Source of the DNA: a virus
DNA: 33,811 nucleotides
IMG/VR virus record: IMGVR_UViG_3300042320_001220
Coordinates: 1-33,811 of that record
Reading direction: 5' to 3' (one strand)
A model generated the notes under the pieces. The model saw nothing but the letters and a program-made list of their open reading frames with translations, ran no database searches and had not been told where the DNA came from. Positions 14,505 to 21,601 of the stretch are shown piece by piece. Both the position numbers and the translations under genes were made by a program. Position 1 is the first letter of the stretch. Each line of letters begins with the position of its first letter.

Positions 14505-14906
14505 TCAGTTGCGGGTCTGGTAACGAGCGAACGCCTCACGGCGCCGGTGGATCTCTGCGTGGCACTCAGCGCAGACCAGTTGAAGGTTTGCCGGGTCGTC
14601 AGTGCCGCCATGCTTCACCTCGATGATGTGGTGCACCTGCAGGCACACCGAAGGCCGCAAGAGCTTGAGGTGATCCTCTTGGCGCATGCAGTGCCAGCAA
14701 TGCGACCGCATGGCCTCAGGCAGCAGATGCTTGAGGCACTCATTCGTTTTCCGCCGTGGCTTGCGGTCTTCGGATGGCTTAGGAATCCACAGGAAGCCGT
14801 GCTGCTGGCAGCGGATTGATCCCCAATGCTGGGTGTCTGGCCTAGGGTTGAAATCGCAAGGGTGGCCGCACTTGGGGCAGTCATGAAGCGAGGGGTAATC
14901 GCTCAT
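14505..14906 (-). CDS. HNH endonuclease
   Basis: A 133-residue protein. The N-terminal zinc-type cysteines are CPKCGHPCDF. The C-terminal HNH module contains HCWHCMR, then VHHIIEVKHGGTDDPANL and LVCAECHAEIHRRRE, with the catalytic His pair, Asn and zinc-binding cysteines intact. It is 2 bp from the primase start and 3 bp from the RHH stop, so co-transcribed. HNH proteins near packaging or replication genes can assist terminase or act as homing nucleases; no group I intron is seen around it. Confidence 0.85.
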   Translation of the reverse strand: MSDYPSLHDCPKCGHPCDFNPRPDTQHWGSIRCQQHGFLWIPKPSEDRKPRRKTNECLKHLLPEAMRSHCWHCMRQEDHLKLLRPSVCLQVHHIIEVKHGGTDDPANLQLVCAECHAEIHRRREAFARYQTRN

Positions 14907-14909
14907 CGC

Positions 14910-15278
14910 TCAGCGTGCTGCGCCCTGCCGGCGGATATCGCGGGCGATCAGGTGACGGATGAAAGCGGCGCGGCTGCAGTCGTGGCGGGAGGCTTGGAGG
15001 TCGAGGTGATCAACGAGGGTGTCGAGCATCTCGAAGGTGGCAGCGCGGGGGTTGTCGCCTGGCGGGCAGGGGATGATTGAGGCGTGAGTCGGCTCGCGGT
15101 CGCGGTCGGTGACCACCAGTCGGCGGAGGTATGCGGCTCTGCTGCAGCCTTCGTATTTGGCCTGTGCGTCGAGGTGCGCGAGGTGTTGTGGGGGTAGTTC
15201 CAGGAAGATGGATCGTTTACCGGCGACTGGGGGCCAGGTGGGCATTGGTGCGGCGCGTGCGGTGCTGATTGCCAGCAT
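14910..15278 (-). CDS. Tandem ribbon-helix-helix DNA-binding regulator
   Basis: A 122-residue protein with two copies of one motif in a single chain: IFLELPPQHLAHLDAQAKY then CSRAAYLRRLV (about 25-56), and EMLDTLVDHLDLQASRH then CSRAAFIRHLI (about 83-111). The repeated HLD-Q-A-x5-CSRAA-hR-L pattern fits an Arc/MetJ-type ribbon-helix-helix unit duplicated into a pseudo-dimer. The ATG at 15278 lies 9 bp from operator site C (15288-15303), between this gene and the divergent plus-strand cassette. It is therefore the best candidate for the regulator that reads the repeated GTTGCNCAACCGCAAC motif and controls its own promoter. DNA-binding role from fold; target is inference. Confidence 0.75.
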   Translation of the reverse strand: MLAISTARAAPMPTWPPVAGKRSIFLELPPQHLAHLDAQAKYEGCSRAAYLRRLVVTDRDREPTHASIIPCPPGDNPRAATFEMLDTLVDHLDLQASRHDCSRAAFIRHLIARDIRRQGAAR

Positions 15279-15287
15279 AGCGTTGCG

Positions 15288-15311
15288 CTTGCGCAACTGC
15301 AACGGTATGAT
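15288..15311 (+). promoter_or_regulatory. Promoter with repeated operator, site C
   Basis: CTTGCGCAACTGCAAC (15288-15303), two mismatches to the consensus, is followed by GG and a -10 box TATGAT (15306-15311). The operator fills the -35 region, so a bound protein would block polymerase. It drives the plus-strand cassette and sits between divergent starts. The 180-nt leader that follows includes a short frame at 15348-15392 (MPTAARTRRWVPCV). Confidence 0.65.
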
Positions 15312-15490
15312 GTGAGAGCCACCGCACCGAAGCTCTGCTCCCTGATCATGCCGACCGCTGCCCGGACCAGGCGGTGGGTGCCCTGTGTGTAGGAGCGCAG
15401 GGATCGGCCTCTGGTCTGTACGGGTCCCATCGAGGACTGCCGCTGGTTCCAGGTTGATGACCATCCGGGCGGCAGTAAGTGGGGTGGGCG

Positions 15491-16006
15491 GTGGCTGTTA
15501 TTCACCACACACGCACCGTGGAGATAAAGCTGACGTTCCCCGAAGCCGCCAATGCTGCGCAAGTTGGAGCCATGCGCCATATATCTTCGGTGATGAAAGG
15601 CCGAAAAGATCGTTACGGAGCTGATCCTGACAAGGCATGGCAAATCCACATGGAGGGAGCCTGCGGCGAGCAAGCAGCCGCAAAGGCCTTAAATACGCAC
15701 TGGCCGGCAACGCTAAATCATTTTGACAAACCAGATATTGGCTGCTGCGTACAGGTTAAAACTAGATCACAGGATTGGTTTGATTTGCTTGTTAGGCCAA
15801 GCGATCGAGACGACTATTACTTTGTGCTTGTAACCGGGTCTTTTCCGGCTTATCAAGTTAGGGGTTACATGCTTGGCGCTGATGCCAAACAATCAAAATG
15901 GCTAAAAGGGCACGGTGGCAGAGATCCAGCATATTTCGTTCCACAGAAAGACTTGCAGCCAATTGAAAAGCTCAGGCGCATTCTTGCTACTGGTGCAGCC
16001 GCGTGA
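15491..16006 (+). CDS. Predicted PD-(D/E)xK-type nuclease
   Basis: A 171-residue protein. The segment MEGACGEQAAAKAL followed by KPDIGCCVQVKTR (acidic residue, then Q-V-K) fits the catalytic core of PD-(D/E)xK nucleases. Later strands (YYFVLVTGSFPAYQVRGYML) fit the fold. The GTG at 15491 is chosen because GGGG lies 7 nt upstream; GTG at 15479 is possible. Its DNA is markedly more A/T-rich than its neighbours (about 15530-15960), a sign of separate origin. It overlaps the helicase gene by GTGA, so nuclease and helicase are probably made together. Confidence 0.65.
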   Translation: MAVIHHTRTVEIKLTFPEAANAAQVGAMRHISSVMKGRKDRYGADPDKAWQIHMEGACGEQAAAKALNTHWPATLNHFDKPDIGCCVQVKTRSQDWFDLLVRPSDRDDYYFVLVTGSFPAYQVRGYMLGADAKQSKWLKGHGGRDPAYFVPQKDLQPIEKLRRILATGAAA

Positions 16007-17400
16007 CCCTCACCCTCCGCCCCTATCAGCAAACCTTCACCGCCGACATCTCCGCTGCGCTGCGCATCCATCGCCGCGTGGTGGGCACGATGGCGACCGG
16101 GTCGGGCAAGGGCACGGTGGCTGCGCACATGGCGGCCACGGCTGCACAGCGCGGCCACAGGGTTTATGTGCTGGCGCACCGAAAGGAACTGATTGAGGAT
16201 CTTTCGGGCCGGATGAGCAATCACGGCGTGCGCCATGGGTTGATCGCCATGCACCGGAGCATGGACCTGAGCCAGCCGGTCCAGGTCTGCAGCGTGGACA
16301 CCCTGGCCAGGCGGCTGCACAAGGTCCCGGCGCCAACGCTGATCATTCAGGACGAAGCCCACCACCTGATCGAAGGGAACAAGTGGGGCAAGGTGATCGC
16401 CGCATGGCCCAACGCCTACCTGGTGGGGCTGACGGCCACGCCACAGCGGCTGTCAGGCGAAGGCCTGGGAGAGGGGCACGGCGGGTATTTCCGTCACCTG
16501 GTGCTGGGGCCTACCGCGCAGTGGCTGACCGATCAGGGCTTCCTGGCCAGGGCAAGGGTGCTGGCGCCGCCAGGCGTGGACCTGTCTGGCATCAGGAACT
16601 TCGACACGCCGACCGGCAAAGCGAAGGCCTCGCAGATCCTCGGCGTTCGCGAGGCGATGGGCGATCCGGTTGGCCACTACCGCCGGGAGATCGCGCCGAT
16701 CCACAACGGCACGGTGCTGGGGTTCTGCATCAGCGTCCCCCATGCTGCGGCGATGGCCGAGCTGTATCGAGAGGCTGGGATTCCGGCGGCATCGCTGGAC
16801 GGCAAGACCGATCCAATCCTGCGCCGGCAGATGATCAGCGACCTAGGCGATGGAGTGCTCAAAGCGTTGTTCAGCTGTGAAATCGTGAGCGAAGGCACAG
16901 ACATTCCCAGTGTCGCAGGCGTGCAGCTGTTAAGGCCAACAGACAGCCTGTCCCTATATCTCCAGCAGGTAGGCCGTGGGTTGCGGAAGTGCGACGGCAA
17001 GCCGTATGCCGTGGTGTTGGATCACGTTGGCAACAGCCACCGGCACGGCCTGCCGACCGATGATCGCGAGTGGAGCCTAGAGGGAAAGGTTGGCCGCCAA
17101 GGTGGCGAGAAGGCCCCATCAGTGAAGGTCTGTCCGGCATGTTTCAGTTGCATGCCCTCGGCAAAACCAGTCTGCCCCGACTGCGGCCACCAATTCACCC
17201 CTGAGCGGCGGGAGATTATGCAGGTTCCCGGTGAGCTGGTTGAGATCCAACGGCGGGAAGCGAAGCGCGAGCAGGCCACGGCCACCACGCTGGAGCAGCT
17301 GATTGACGTTGGTAAACGCCGGGGGATGAAGAACCCGCGAGGCTGGGCGCGGCATGTGATTGAAGCCAGGGAGGCCAAGCGCGGGAAGGCGGTGGCGTGA
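16003..17400 (+). CDS. SF2 DEAH-type helicase with zinc finger
   Basis: A 465-residue superfamily 2 ATPase. It has a Q-like N-terminus (LRPYQQTF), Walker A ATGSGKGT (31-38), DEAH (117-120), TATPQR (144-149), and a second RecA domain with LQQVGRGLRK and VVLDHVGN. A four-cysteine zinc finger follows (CPACFSCMP, CPDCGHQF, about 377-400), then a Lys/Arg-rich tail. The layout matches phage and restriction-type translocases. It starts on GTG overlapping the nuclease stop and ends overlapping the next gene by GTGA. Likely unwinds or translocates DNA in replication or repair with its nuclease neighbour. Confidence 0.88.
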   Translation: MTLTLRPYQQTFTADISAALRIHRRVVGTMATGSGKGTVAAHMAATAAQRGHRVYVLAHRKELIEDLSGRMSNHGVRHGLIAMHRSMDLSQPVQVCSVDTLARRLHKVPAPTLIIQDEAHHLIEGNKWGKVIAAWPNAYLVGLTATPQRLSGEGLGEGHGGYFRHLVLGPTAQWLTDQGFLARARVLAPPGVDLSGIRNFDTPTGKAKASQILGVREAMGDPVGHYRREIAPIHNGTVLGFCISVPHAAAMAELYREAGIPAASLDGKTDPILRRQMISDLGDGVLKALFSCEIVSEGTDIPSVAGVQLLRPTDSLSLYLQQVGRGLRKCDGKPYAVVLDHVGNSHRHGLPTDDREWSLEGKVGRQGGEKAPSVKVCPACFSCMPSAKPVCPDCGHQFTPERREIMQVPGELVEIQRREAKREQATATTLEQLIDVGKRRGMKNPRGWARHVIEAREAKRGKAVA

Positions 17401-18020
17401 TCCTGGGAGTTCGTTGGTCCAGCGCCGAGTCGGAGTTCCTTGAAACAATGGCCGGCGATCTGCCGTTAAAGGAAATCGTGCGGTTGTATCAAAGGCATGC
17501 AGCAGAACATGGCTGGCCTGAGCGCACCCATCGCGCAATTCAGCAGCGGCTGATCAGGATGGGCCACGCTGCCAGGGTGCGAACTGGTGAGTGGGTTACC
17601 AGCGGTGGTGCAGCTGAAATCCTGGGCTGTCCTGGTACCAGGGTTGAGGCCTGGCTAGGCCGGAAACACATCAAGGAGATCCTTCGACCGGTCTGGCGTG
17701 GGAAGTTTCGGTACGTAAGTCGACCGGCCTGGCGCCGCCTGGCACGGCAGCGCCCACAGGCCTTGGGTGGATTCGACGCAGATCGCCTGTTCCAGCTGCT
17801 CGAGGATCGCGAGCTGGCTGAGCAGGTGGCCAACCGGTACCCACGGCATCGCGGTGACTGGCGGATACGGTGCCTGGAGAGCGGTCAGGTTTGGCCCAGT
17901 GCCAACCAGGCGGCCGCTGAGCTCCACGTGAGCCAGGCGGCTATCACCATTGCAATACGCCAGCAACGGCCAGTGCGGGTGCTTGGCATGACGTTCGAGG
18001 CGCTGCGCGACGCGGCCTAA
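17397..18020 (+). CDS. DNA-binding protein, NUMOD1-like C-terminus
   Basis: A 207-residue basic protein, GTG start overlapping the helicase stop. The N-terminal half contains HTH-like helices (DLPLKEIVRLYQRHAAEHGW, THRAIQQRLIRMGH) and a second one at VTSGGAAEILGCPGTRVEAW. The C-terminus (IRCLESGQVWPSANQAAAEL, then HVSQAAITIAIRQQ) resembles the NUMOD1 module found beside homing nucleases. It meets thyX tail to tail with a 3-bp overlap of stops. Probably the specificity partner of the nuclease/helicase pair. Confidence 0.6.
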   Translation: MILGVRWSSAESEFLETMAGDLPLKEIVRLYQRHAAEHGWPERTHRAIQQRLIRMGHAARVRTGEWVTSGGAAEILGCPGTRVEAWLGRKHIKEILRPVWRGKFRYVSRPAWRRLARQRPQALGGFDADRLFQLLEDRELAEQVANRYPRHRGDWRIRCLESGQVWPSANQAAAELHVSQAAITIAIRQQRPVRVLGMTFEALRDAA

Positions 18021-18742
18021 GGCGCCAGCCTGGCGCGGCCCCAGCGTGCCTTCTGATACCAGCTGGCGATTTCAGGTGCCCATGATTCAAAGTGCGGCCA
18101 GATCAGGCCGCAGAGGTGGCGGATCTCATCCTGTGCGTCCGCTTTGGCACGTAGGTCGAGGAAGTGCAGAGCTGCCCGCAGGCTGAACGATACAACAAAA
18201 TGCTGACGCACATCAAACGGAATCGTTCCGCGTGCATGTTCTTCGGATAACCCTTCCCTGAGCCGTTGGGCATAGTGCGCAGCAGCGTCGTAACACCGTG
18301 CCAGGTCAGCAATGCGCTGATCTTCGGTGTAGGTGTACTTCGCGCCTTGACGGTCGCTGTATTCACCAACTGGCCGCAGGTAGAATACCTCTTCCACTTC
18401 TCTGGCGCCTGATACTACGTCAAGGATTCGTTGGCCGGTATAGCGACCGGATTGCACATCAAACGAAACACCAACCCGATGGGTGCGGGCTTGCTGCATT
18501 ACTGAGTGCGGGAACCAGCCAACGGCAAGGGTGATCTGGGGATGCTCAAGTGGCCCGAAGTGCCCGCGTTCGCCGTTGAGTAGGCGCTTGACGGCAATTT
18601 GCCCGGCGCGGGTTTCATCGGGTATCGGTTCAGCTGCTACCCAGTTCTCGCTGTAATCCTGGTGCATGGCGGCCCAGATTGTACGCTGCGGGTTAGGCGT
18701 TTTCGTCAGTACGGCGACGCGAAACCTGGGATCGATTGTCAT
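18017..18742 (-). CDS. thyX: FAD-dependent thymidylate synthase ThyX
   Basis: A 241-residue enzyme that makes dTMP from dUMP using FAD and methylene-tetrahydrofolate. The signature is RTHRVGVSFDVQSGRYTG, a ThyX motif variant of the cyanobacterial type, and the flanking GHFGPLEHPQ and LRAALHFLDLRAKADAQDEI blocks are also conserved. The length is normal. The ATG at 18742 is preceded by CCACCCACCACCAACGCAGC and overlaps the HNH stop (ATGA). With the dCTP deaminase at 29864 it can boost thymidylate supply for phage DNA. Confidence 0.93.
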   Translation of the reverse strand: MTIDPRFRVAVLTKTPNPQRTIWAAMHQDYSENWVAAEPIPDETRAGQIAVKRLLNGERGHFGPLEHPQITLAVGWFPHSVMQQARTHRVGVSFDVQSGRYTGQRILDVVSGAREVEEVFYLRPVGEYSDRQGAKYTYTEDQRIADLARCYDAAAHYAQRLREGLSEEHARGTIPFDVRQHFVVSFSLRAALHFLDLRAKADAQDEIRHLCGLIWPHFESWAPEIASWYQKARWGRARLAP

Positions 18743-19065
18743 GCTGCGTTGGTGGTGGGTGGATTAAGCCAGCCATCGATTCGTAATGCGCGATCAGGGC
18801 AATGCCAGGATTGCGCGGCGAACCAATCACGCCAATCGGCAGATGATTTCGCGCCATTACATCGTCGGCAGGCTGGGATCAGGTTGCCGGCAACAGTGAG
18901 CCCACCAGCAGATCGCGGGATGACGTGATCAAGGGTGTCTGCTGGTTGGTTGCAGTAGGCACACTGGTAATTCCAGGCTTCAAAGATTCGTGCTCTGAAT
19001 CGGTGTTTGGTAGCGCGTTTGGTGTGGAGTTCGGTTTCATCGATCAGCGATCGAAACTCCGACAT
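18739..19065 (-). CDS. HNH endonuclease
   Basis: A 108-residue single-domain HNH protein: CAYCNQPADTLDHVIPRSAG, then NLIPACRRCNGAKSS, with both CxxC pairs and the DH of the catalytic motif. The N-terminus is helical and basic (HTKRATKHRFRARIFEAW). It sits between the lysis group and thyX and overlaps thyX by ATGA. It may be a free-standing mobile-type nuclease or a packaging helper. Confidence 0.85.
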   Translation of the reverse strand: MSEFRSLIDETELHTKRATKHRFRARIFEAWNYQCAYCNQPADTLDHVIPRSAGGLTVAGNLIPACRRCNGAKSSADWRDWFAAQSWHCPDRALRIDGWLNPPTTNAA

Positions 19066-19235
19066 GGGCGCAAGGCGCTGCTATCAGGTTTCCGGTGGGT
19101 TAGCGATTCAGGAACAAGCCGATGACACCACACCAAGAACCCAGTACACCTGAGGCGTCGGATTAGCTCTCTCGCTTCATTATCCGGCACATCCTGATGG
19201 AATGTTCCGCCATTGAACCAGAACACGCGGATCAT
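19044..19235 (-). CDS. Small hypothetical protein
   Basis: A 63-residue protein, starting MIRVFWFNGGTFHQDVPDNE, then an Arg/Leu helix. The ATG shares its A with the lysin stop (TGATG), and the end overlaps the HNH start by 22 bp. The coupling supports it; no family recognised. Confidence 0.5.
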   Translation of the reverse strand: MIRVFWFNGGTFHQDVPDNEARELIRRLRCTGFLVWCHRLVPESLTHRKPDSSALRPCRSFDR

Positions 19236-20410
19236 CACGCTGCTTCTTGGAGCACTGACACCCAGATGCGACCCAGCGCAAGCAATGGAAGCACGCGATC
19301 CCTGAGGTCTACGTTGTGGAGCCGGATGCAGCCGAGCGTGGGATGCAAAGGCTGCCGTGGCGCCCACGCACCGGGCCATCCGCAGGCACTGCCGCCGCCG
19401 TGCATCATGATGCCGTCACGGCCGTACTTGCTGCCGGGGCCCTCCTGCCCCTCCTGCCCGATCAGGTCAAGTGAATACCAGCCATAAGCCCGACGATCAG
19501 CGCTGAACGTGGCTGACGGATTCTGCTCATAGTCTCGGTAAACCTTGCCGACTAGATACAGCCCTGGTGGGGTATCGCTGCCGGTGGTGTTCCACTCGGA
19601 TTCACGGCCCTGGCCACGGCAGAGGCATGGAATAGACCACAGGCGTTTGCCGTCGTGTGTCCAAGCGGTGAGCGATTCGGCGCGATCATCGGCAATGAGG
19701 TGATGGTCGCCTGGCTTAAGTGGTGGCGCTTTCTTCGGCCCGACCATGCCGGCGGGTGTGGTGGTGCCTTGCTGCTGCAGCTGCTGCCCGACGAACAGCG
19801 CCACCTCTGCATTACGACGGCGGGTCAGGCCAGCCAGCGGTGTGCCGCCTGATTTGTTCCAGCGCGGGAATTCGGCGGCGACCACCACCGCCGGATCCTC
19901 GCCCGCCAGGATGCGCCGCCGCAGGGTGCTGTCCTGCATTGCGCCCACGCCGACGTTGTATGTCCAGCTGAGCAATGCAGCGACCCGGTTGGGCTGCCAG
20001 CTGGCGACCGCAGGAATCGCCCGCACCAGCGCGTCATAGAACCGCACTAGGTCGGCGTCCAGCTGCGCGTCAGCCTGCGCTTGGGTGATGCTCTGACCCT
20101 CGCGAACCACCTTGCCGCCGATGGTGGTCGATCCCCAGCCGATGGCCCATGCGCCGGCATCGGGGTAAGCCTGGAGCCTGAGGCCCTCGAACTCCTTGAT
20201 GATTCTTCGTGCTGAGGGCAGCCATGCCGCAGCTGGTGCCGGCTCGGGCGCTGCTGGGCTGCCTTGGGCCCTCCACAGCTCGGTGAACTCCTGGCGCTGT
20301 TCATCGCTCAGCGACTCATCCAGCGCCTGGAGGGCTGCCAGCTGGTGCGGCGTGATGCTGCCCACCCTGGCGAGGTGCTCGGCGGCAGCGCGGACGGTGG
20401 CCAAAGTCAT
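19235..20410 (-). CDS. Endolysin: GH24 lysozyme fused to YkuD domain
   Basis: A 391-residue fusion. Residues about 64-210 are a T4-type GH24 lysozyme (FEGLRLQAYPDAGAWAIGWG; catalytic Glu75 and Asp84; ALLSWTYNVG; WNKSGG and GLTRRRNAE). Ala89 stands where the family usually has Thr. After a Gln/Pro linker, residues about 230-385 form a YkuD-type L,D-transpeptidase domain: MMHGGG (His337) and the TLGCIRLHN motif (Cys361, Arg363). One half would cut glycan strands; the other could act on peptide cross-links. There is no signal peptide. It overlaps the small membrane-type gene upstream by ATGA. The pairing of these two domains in one phage lysin is unusual. Confidence 0.88.
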   Translation of the reverse strand: MTLATVRAAAEHLARVGSITPHQLAALQALDESLSDEQRQEFTELWRAQGSPAAPEPAPAAAWLPSARRIIKEFEGLRLQAYPDAGAWAIGWGSTTIGGKVVREGQSITQAQADAQLDADLVRFYDALVRAIPAVASWQPNRVAALLSWTYNVGVGAMQDSTLRRRILAGEDPAVVVAAEFPRWNKSGGTPLAGLTRRRNAEVALFVGQQLQQQGTTTPAGMVGPKKAPPLKPGDHHLIADDRAESLTAWTHDGKRLWSIPCLCRGQGRESEWNTTGSDTPPGLYLVGKVYRDYEQNPSATFSADRRAYGWYSLDLIGQEGQEGPGSKYGRDGIMMHGGGSACGWPGAWAPRQPLHPTLGCIRLHNVDLRDRVLPLLALGRIWVSVLQEAA

Positions 20411-20583
20411 TTCAGATCAAGCAGGCGATCACCCAAAAGCCGATCGAGAACGTTCCAGCCGCGATGGCCGGCCCAGATGGCAGCGGGTTTAATGAATGCC
20501 TCCATCGCAATCAGCCGCATGGCGGATGCCAGCAGCGAACCGATCACGATGTCGGCAATGATTTGCGCGTCGTGGCTGCTCAT
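20407..20583 (-). CDS. Small membrane-type protein, holin candidate
   Basis: A 58-residue protein with one apolar helix (AQIIADIVIGSLLASAMRLI) and a second moderately apolar stretch (MEAFIKPAAIWAG), then a charged tail. It lies directly upstream of the lysin gene, overlapping it and the gene before by ATGA. Size and position suggest a holin or lysin chaperone; membrane character is moderate. Confidence 0.55.
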   Translation of the reverse strand: MSSHDAQIIADIVIGSLLASAMRLIAMEAFIKPAAIWAGHRGWNVLDRLLGDRLLDLK

Positions 20584-21032
20584 GCCTTTAGCCAACGCTG
20601 AACAGTGGAGCGCGACACATCGAGCTGATCAGCGATGGCCTGCTGCGTGAGGCCTTGGGCGCGAAGGATCTTGGCTGCAGCGATCCTCGCCGTATCGTCA
20701 TCCGGTTCGGCAATATCATCCGGCGGATCGGGTGTCGGCAGCGGATCTGGTGTCGGGATCGGCTCCGGCTCGGTATCCCACCGCCGGCGGATTGCAGCAG
20801 GAGCTGATTCCAGTTGCGGATTGAGGGTCATAAAACCGGCCAGCGGGCCGATGATCCCAGCGATGCCAGCAACCAACGGCAGTGCGTTGCGCTGTATTAC
20901 CTCATTGCATTGCCCTTGCTGGGTTTTGTAGTAGAGGCAATCGGCAATCTCAAACCCGCTGATGAGTGCCGCTGCAACACCGGTAACGATTGCGCCGCCA
21001 AACGCTGGCGGTGCCCAGGCTGGCTGTTTCAC
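20580..21032 (-). CDS. Membrane protein with C-terminal HTH
   Basis: A 150-residue protein. Two hydrophobic segments lie near the N-terminus (GGAIVTGVAAALISGFEIAD and ALPLVAGIAGIIGPLAGFMT). A Pro/Asp/Glu linker (EPEPIPTPDPLPTPDPPDD) follows, then an HTH at the end (LTQQAIADQLDVSRSTVQRW). GTG at 21032 is taken as start because a terminator lies just upstream; an ATG-like extension to 21146 would translate through it. The combination of membrane anchor and HTH is odd. Holin-like or membrane-tethered regulator are both possible. Confidence 0.55.
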   Translation of the reverse strand: MKQPAWAPPAFGGAIVTGVAAALISGFEIADCLYYKTQQGQCNEVIQRNALPLVAGIAGIIGPLAGFMTLNPQLESAPAAIRRRWDTEPEPIPTPDPLPTPDPPDDIAEPDDDTARIAAAKILRAQGLTQQAIADQLDVSRSTVQRWLKA

Positions 21033-21074
21033 GATCGGCAACGGTGGCGGATGCTTGAGTTTTCCGGTGTGCAA

Positions 21075-21104
21075 GAAAAAGCCCCACCTGACCAGAGCGG
21101 GGCT
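21075..21104 (-). terminator. Rho-independent terminator in lysis leader
   Basis: On the minus strand AGCCCC (21104-21099), 13-nt loop, GGGGCT (21085-21080), then TTTTTCTT. It lies upstream of the lysis genes, not after a gene, and no minus-strand gene precedes it for 1.2 kb. Attenuation or antitermination control of lysis is possible. Confidence 0.6.
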
Positions 21105-21131
21105 AGAGGTGTCCTCTGCTGGCAGTATGGC

Positions 21132-21147
21132 GTTGCACAACCGCAAC
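21132..21147 (+). promoter_or_regulatory. Repeated operator, site D (perfect consensus)
   Basis: GTTGCACAACCGCAAC matches the consensus exactly. It is also the core of an 8-bp inverted repeat (GGCGTTGC at 21131-adjacent positions and GCAACGCC to 21150), so it could serve both strands. It lies between the leftward lysis group and the rightward VRR-NUC gene, 8 bp before that ATG. Confidence 0.65.
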
Positions 21148-21155
21148 GCCAGGGA

Positions 21156-21578
21156 ATGTCAGAACATGCGGTTCAACAACGGATTCTGCTGGCCTGCGGG
21201 TCTGGTGACGTGCGGCTGTGGAGAAACAACGTCGGCACTGGATGGGCTGGGCCTTCCACCAGGGTGACGGCAGGGAATCTGGGGGCGATCGCCCGTGGTT
21301 TGCGGCCGGGTGACGTGGTGATCAGGAACGGCCGGCCGCTGCACGCTGGCCTGTGCGTCGGCAGCTCCGACCTGATCGGGTATCACAGCATGGTGGTGGG
21401 GCCTGAGCAGGTGGGCCAGCGGCTGGCGGTGTTCGCTGCGGTTGAGGTGAAATCAGCAACGGGGAGGCCAAGCAAGGAGCAGCAGCAGTTTCTTAACCAC
21501 ATCAGCACGGTAGGCGGCAAGGCGGGGATTGCCCGCAGCGTTGAGGATGCACAAGCGCTGCTCGGTGGCCACAGTTAG
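21156..21578 (+). CDS. VRR-NUC domain nuclease
   Basis: A 140-residue stand-alone VRR-NUC protein. LWRNNVGTGWAG, RGLRPGDVV and DLIGYHS are followed by the catalytic AVEVKSATGRPSKEQQQFL (E-x-K) and a C-terminal GGKAGIARSVEDAQ. These PD-(D/E)xK-type nucleases act on Holliday junctions or branched DNA and are common in phage recombination regions. The ATG at 21156 is 8 bp after operator site D, so the mRNA is short-leadered. It opens the rightward operon. Confidence 0.85.
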   Translation: MSEHAVQQRILLACGSGDVRLWRNNVGTGWAGPSTRVTAGNLGAIARGLRPGDVVIRNGRPLHAGLCVGSSDLIGYHSMVVGPEQVGQRLAVFAAVEVKSATGRPSKEQQQFLNHISTVGGKAGIARSVEDAQALLGGHS

Positions 21579-21601
21579 GCCAATACCGGTACGGTTGTGC
21601 C

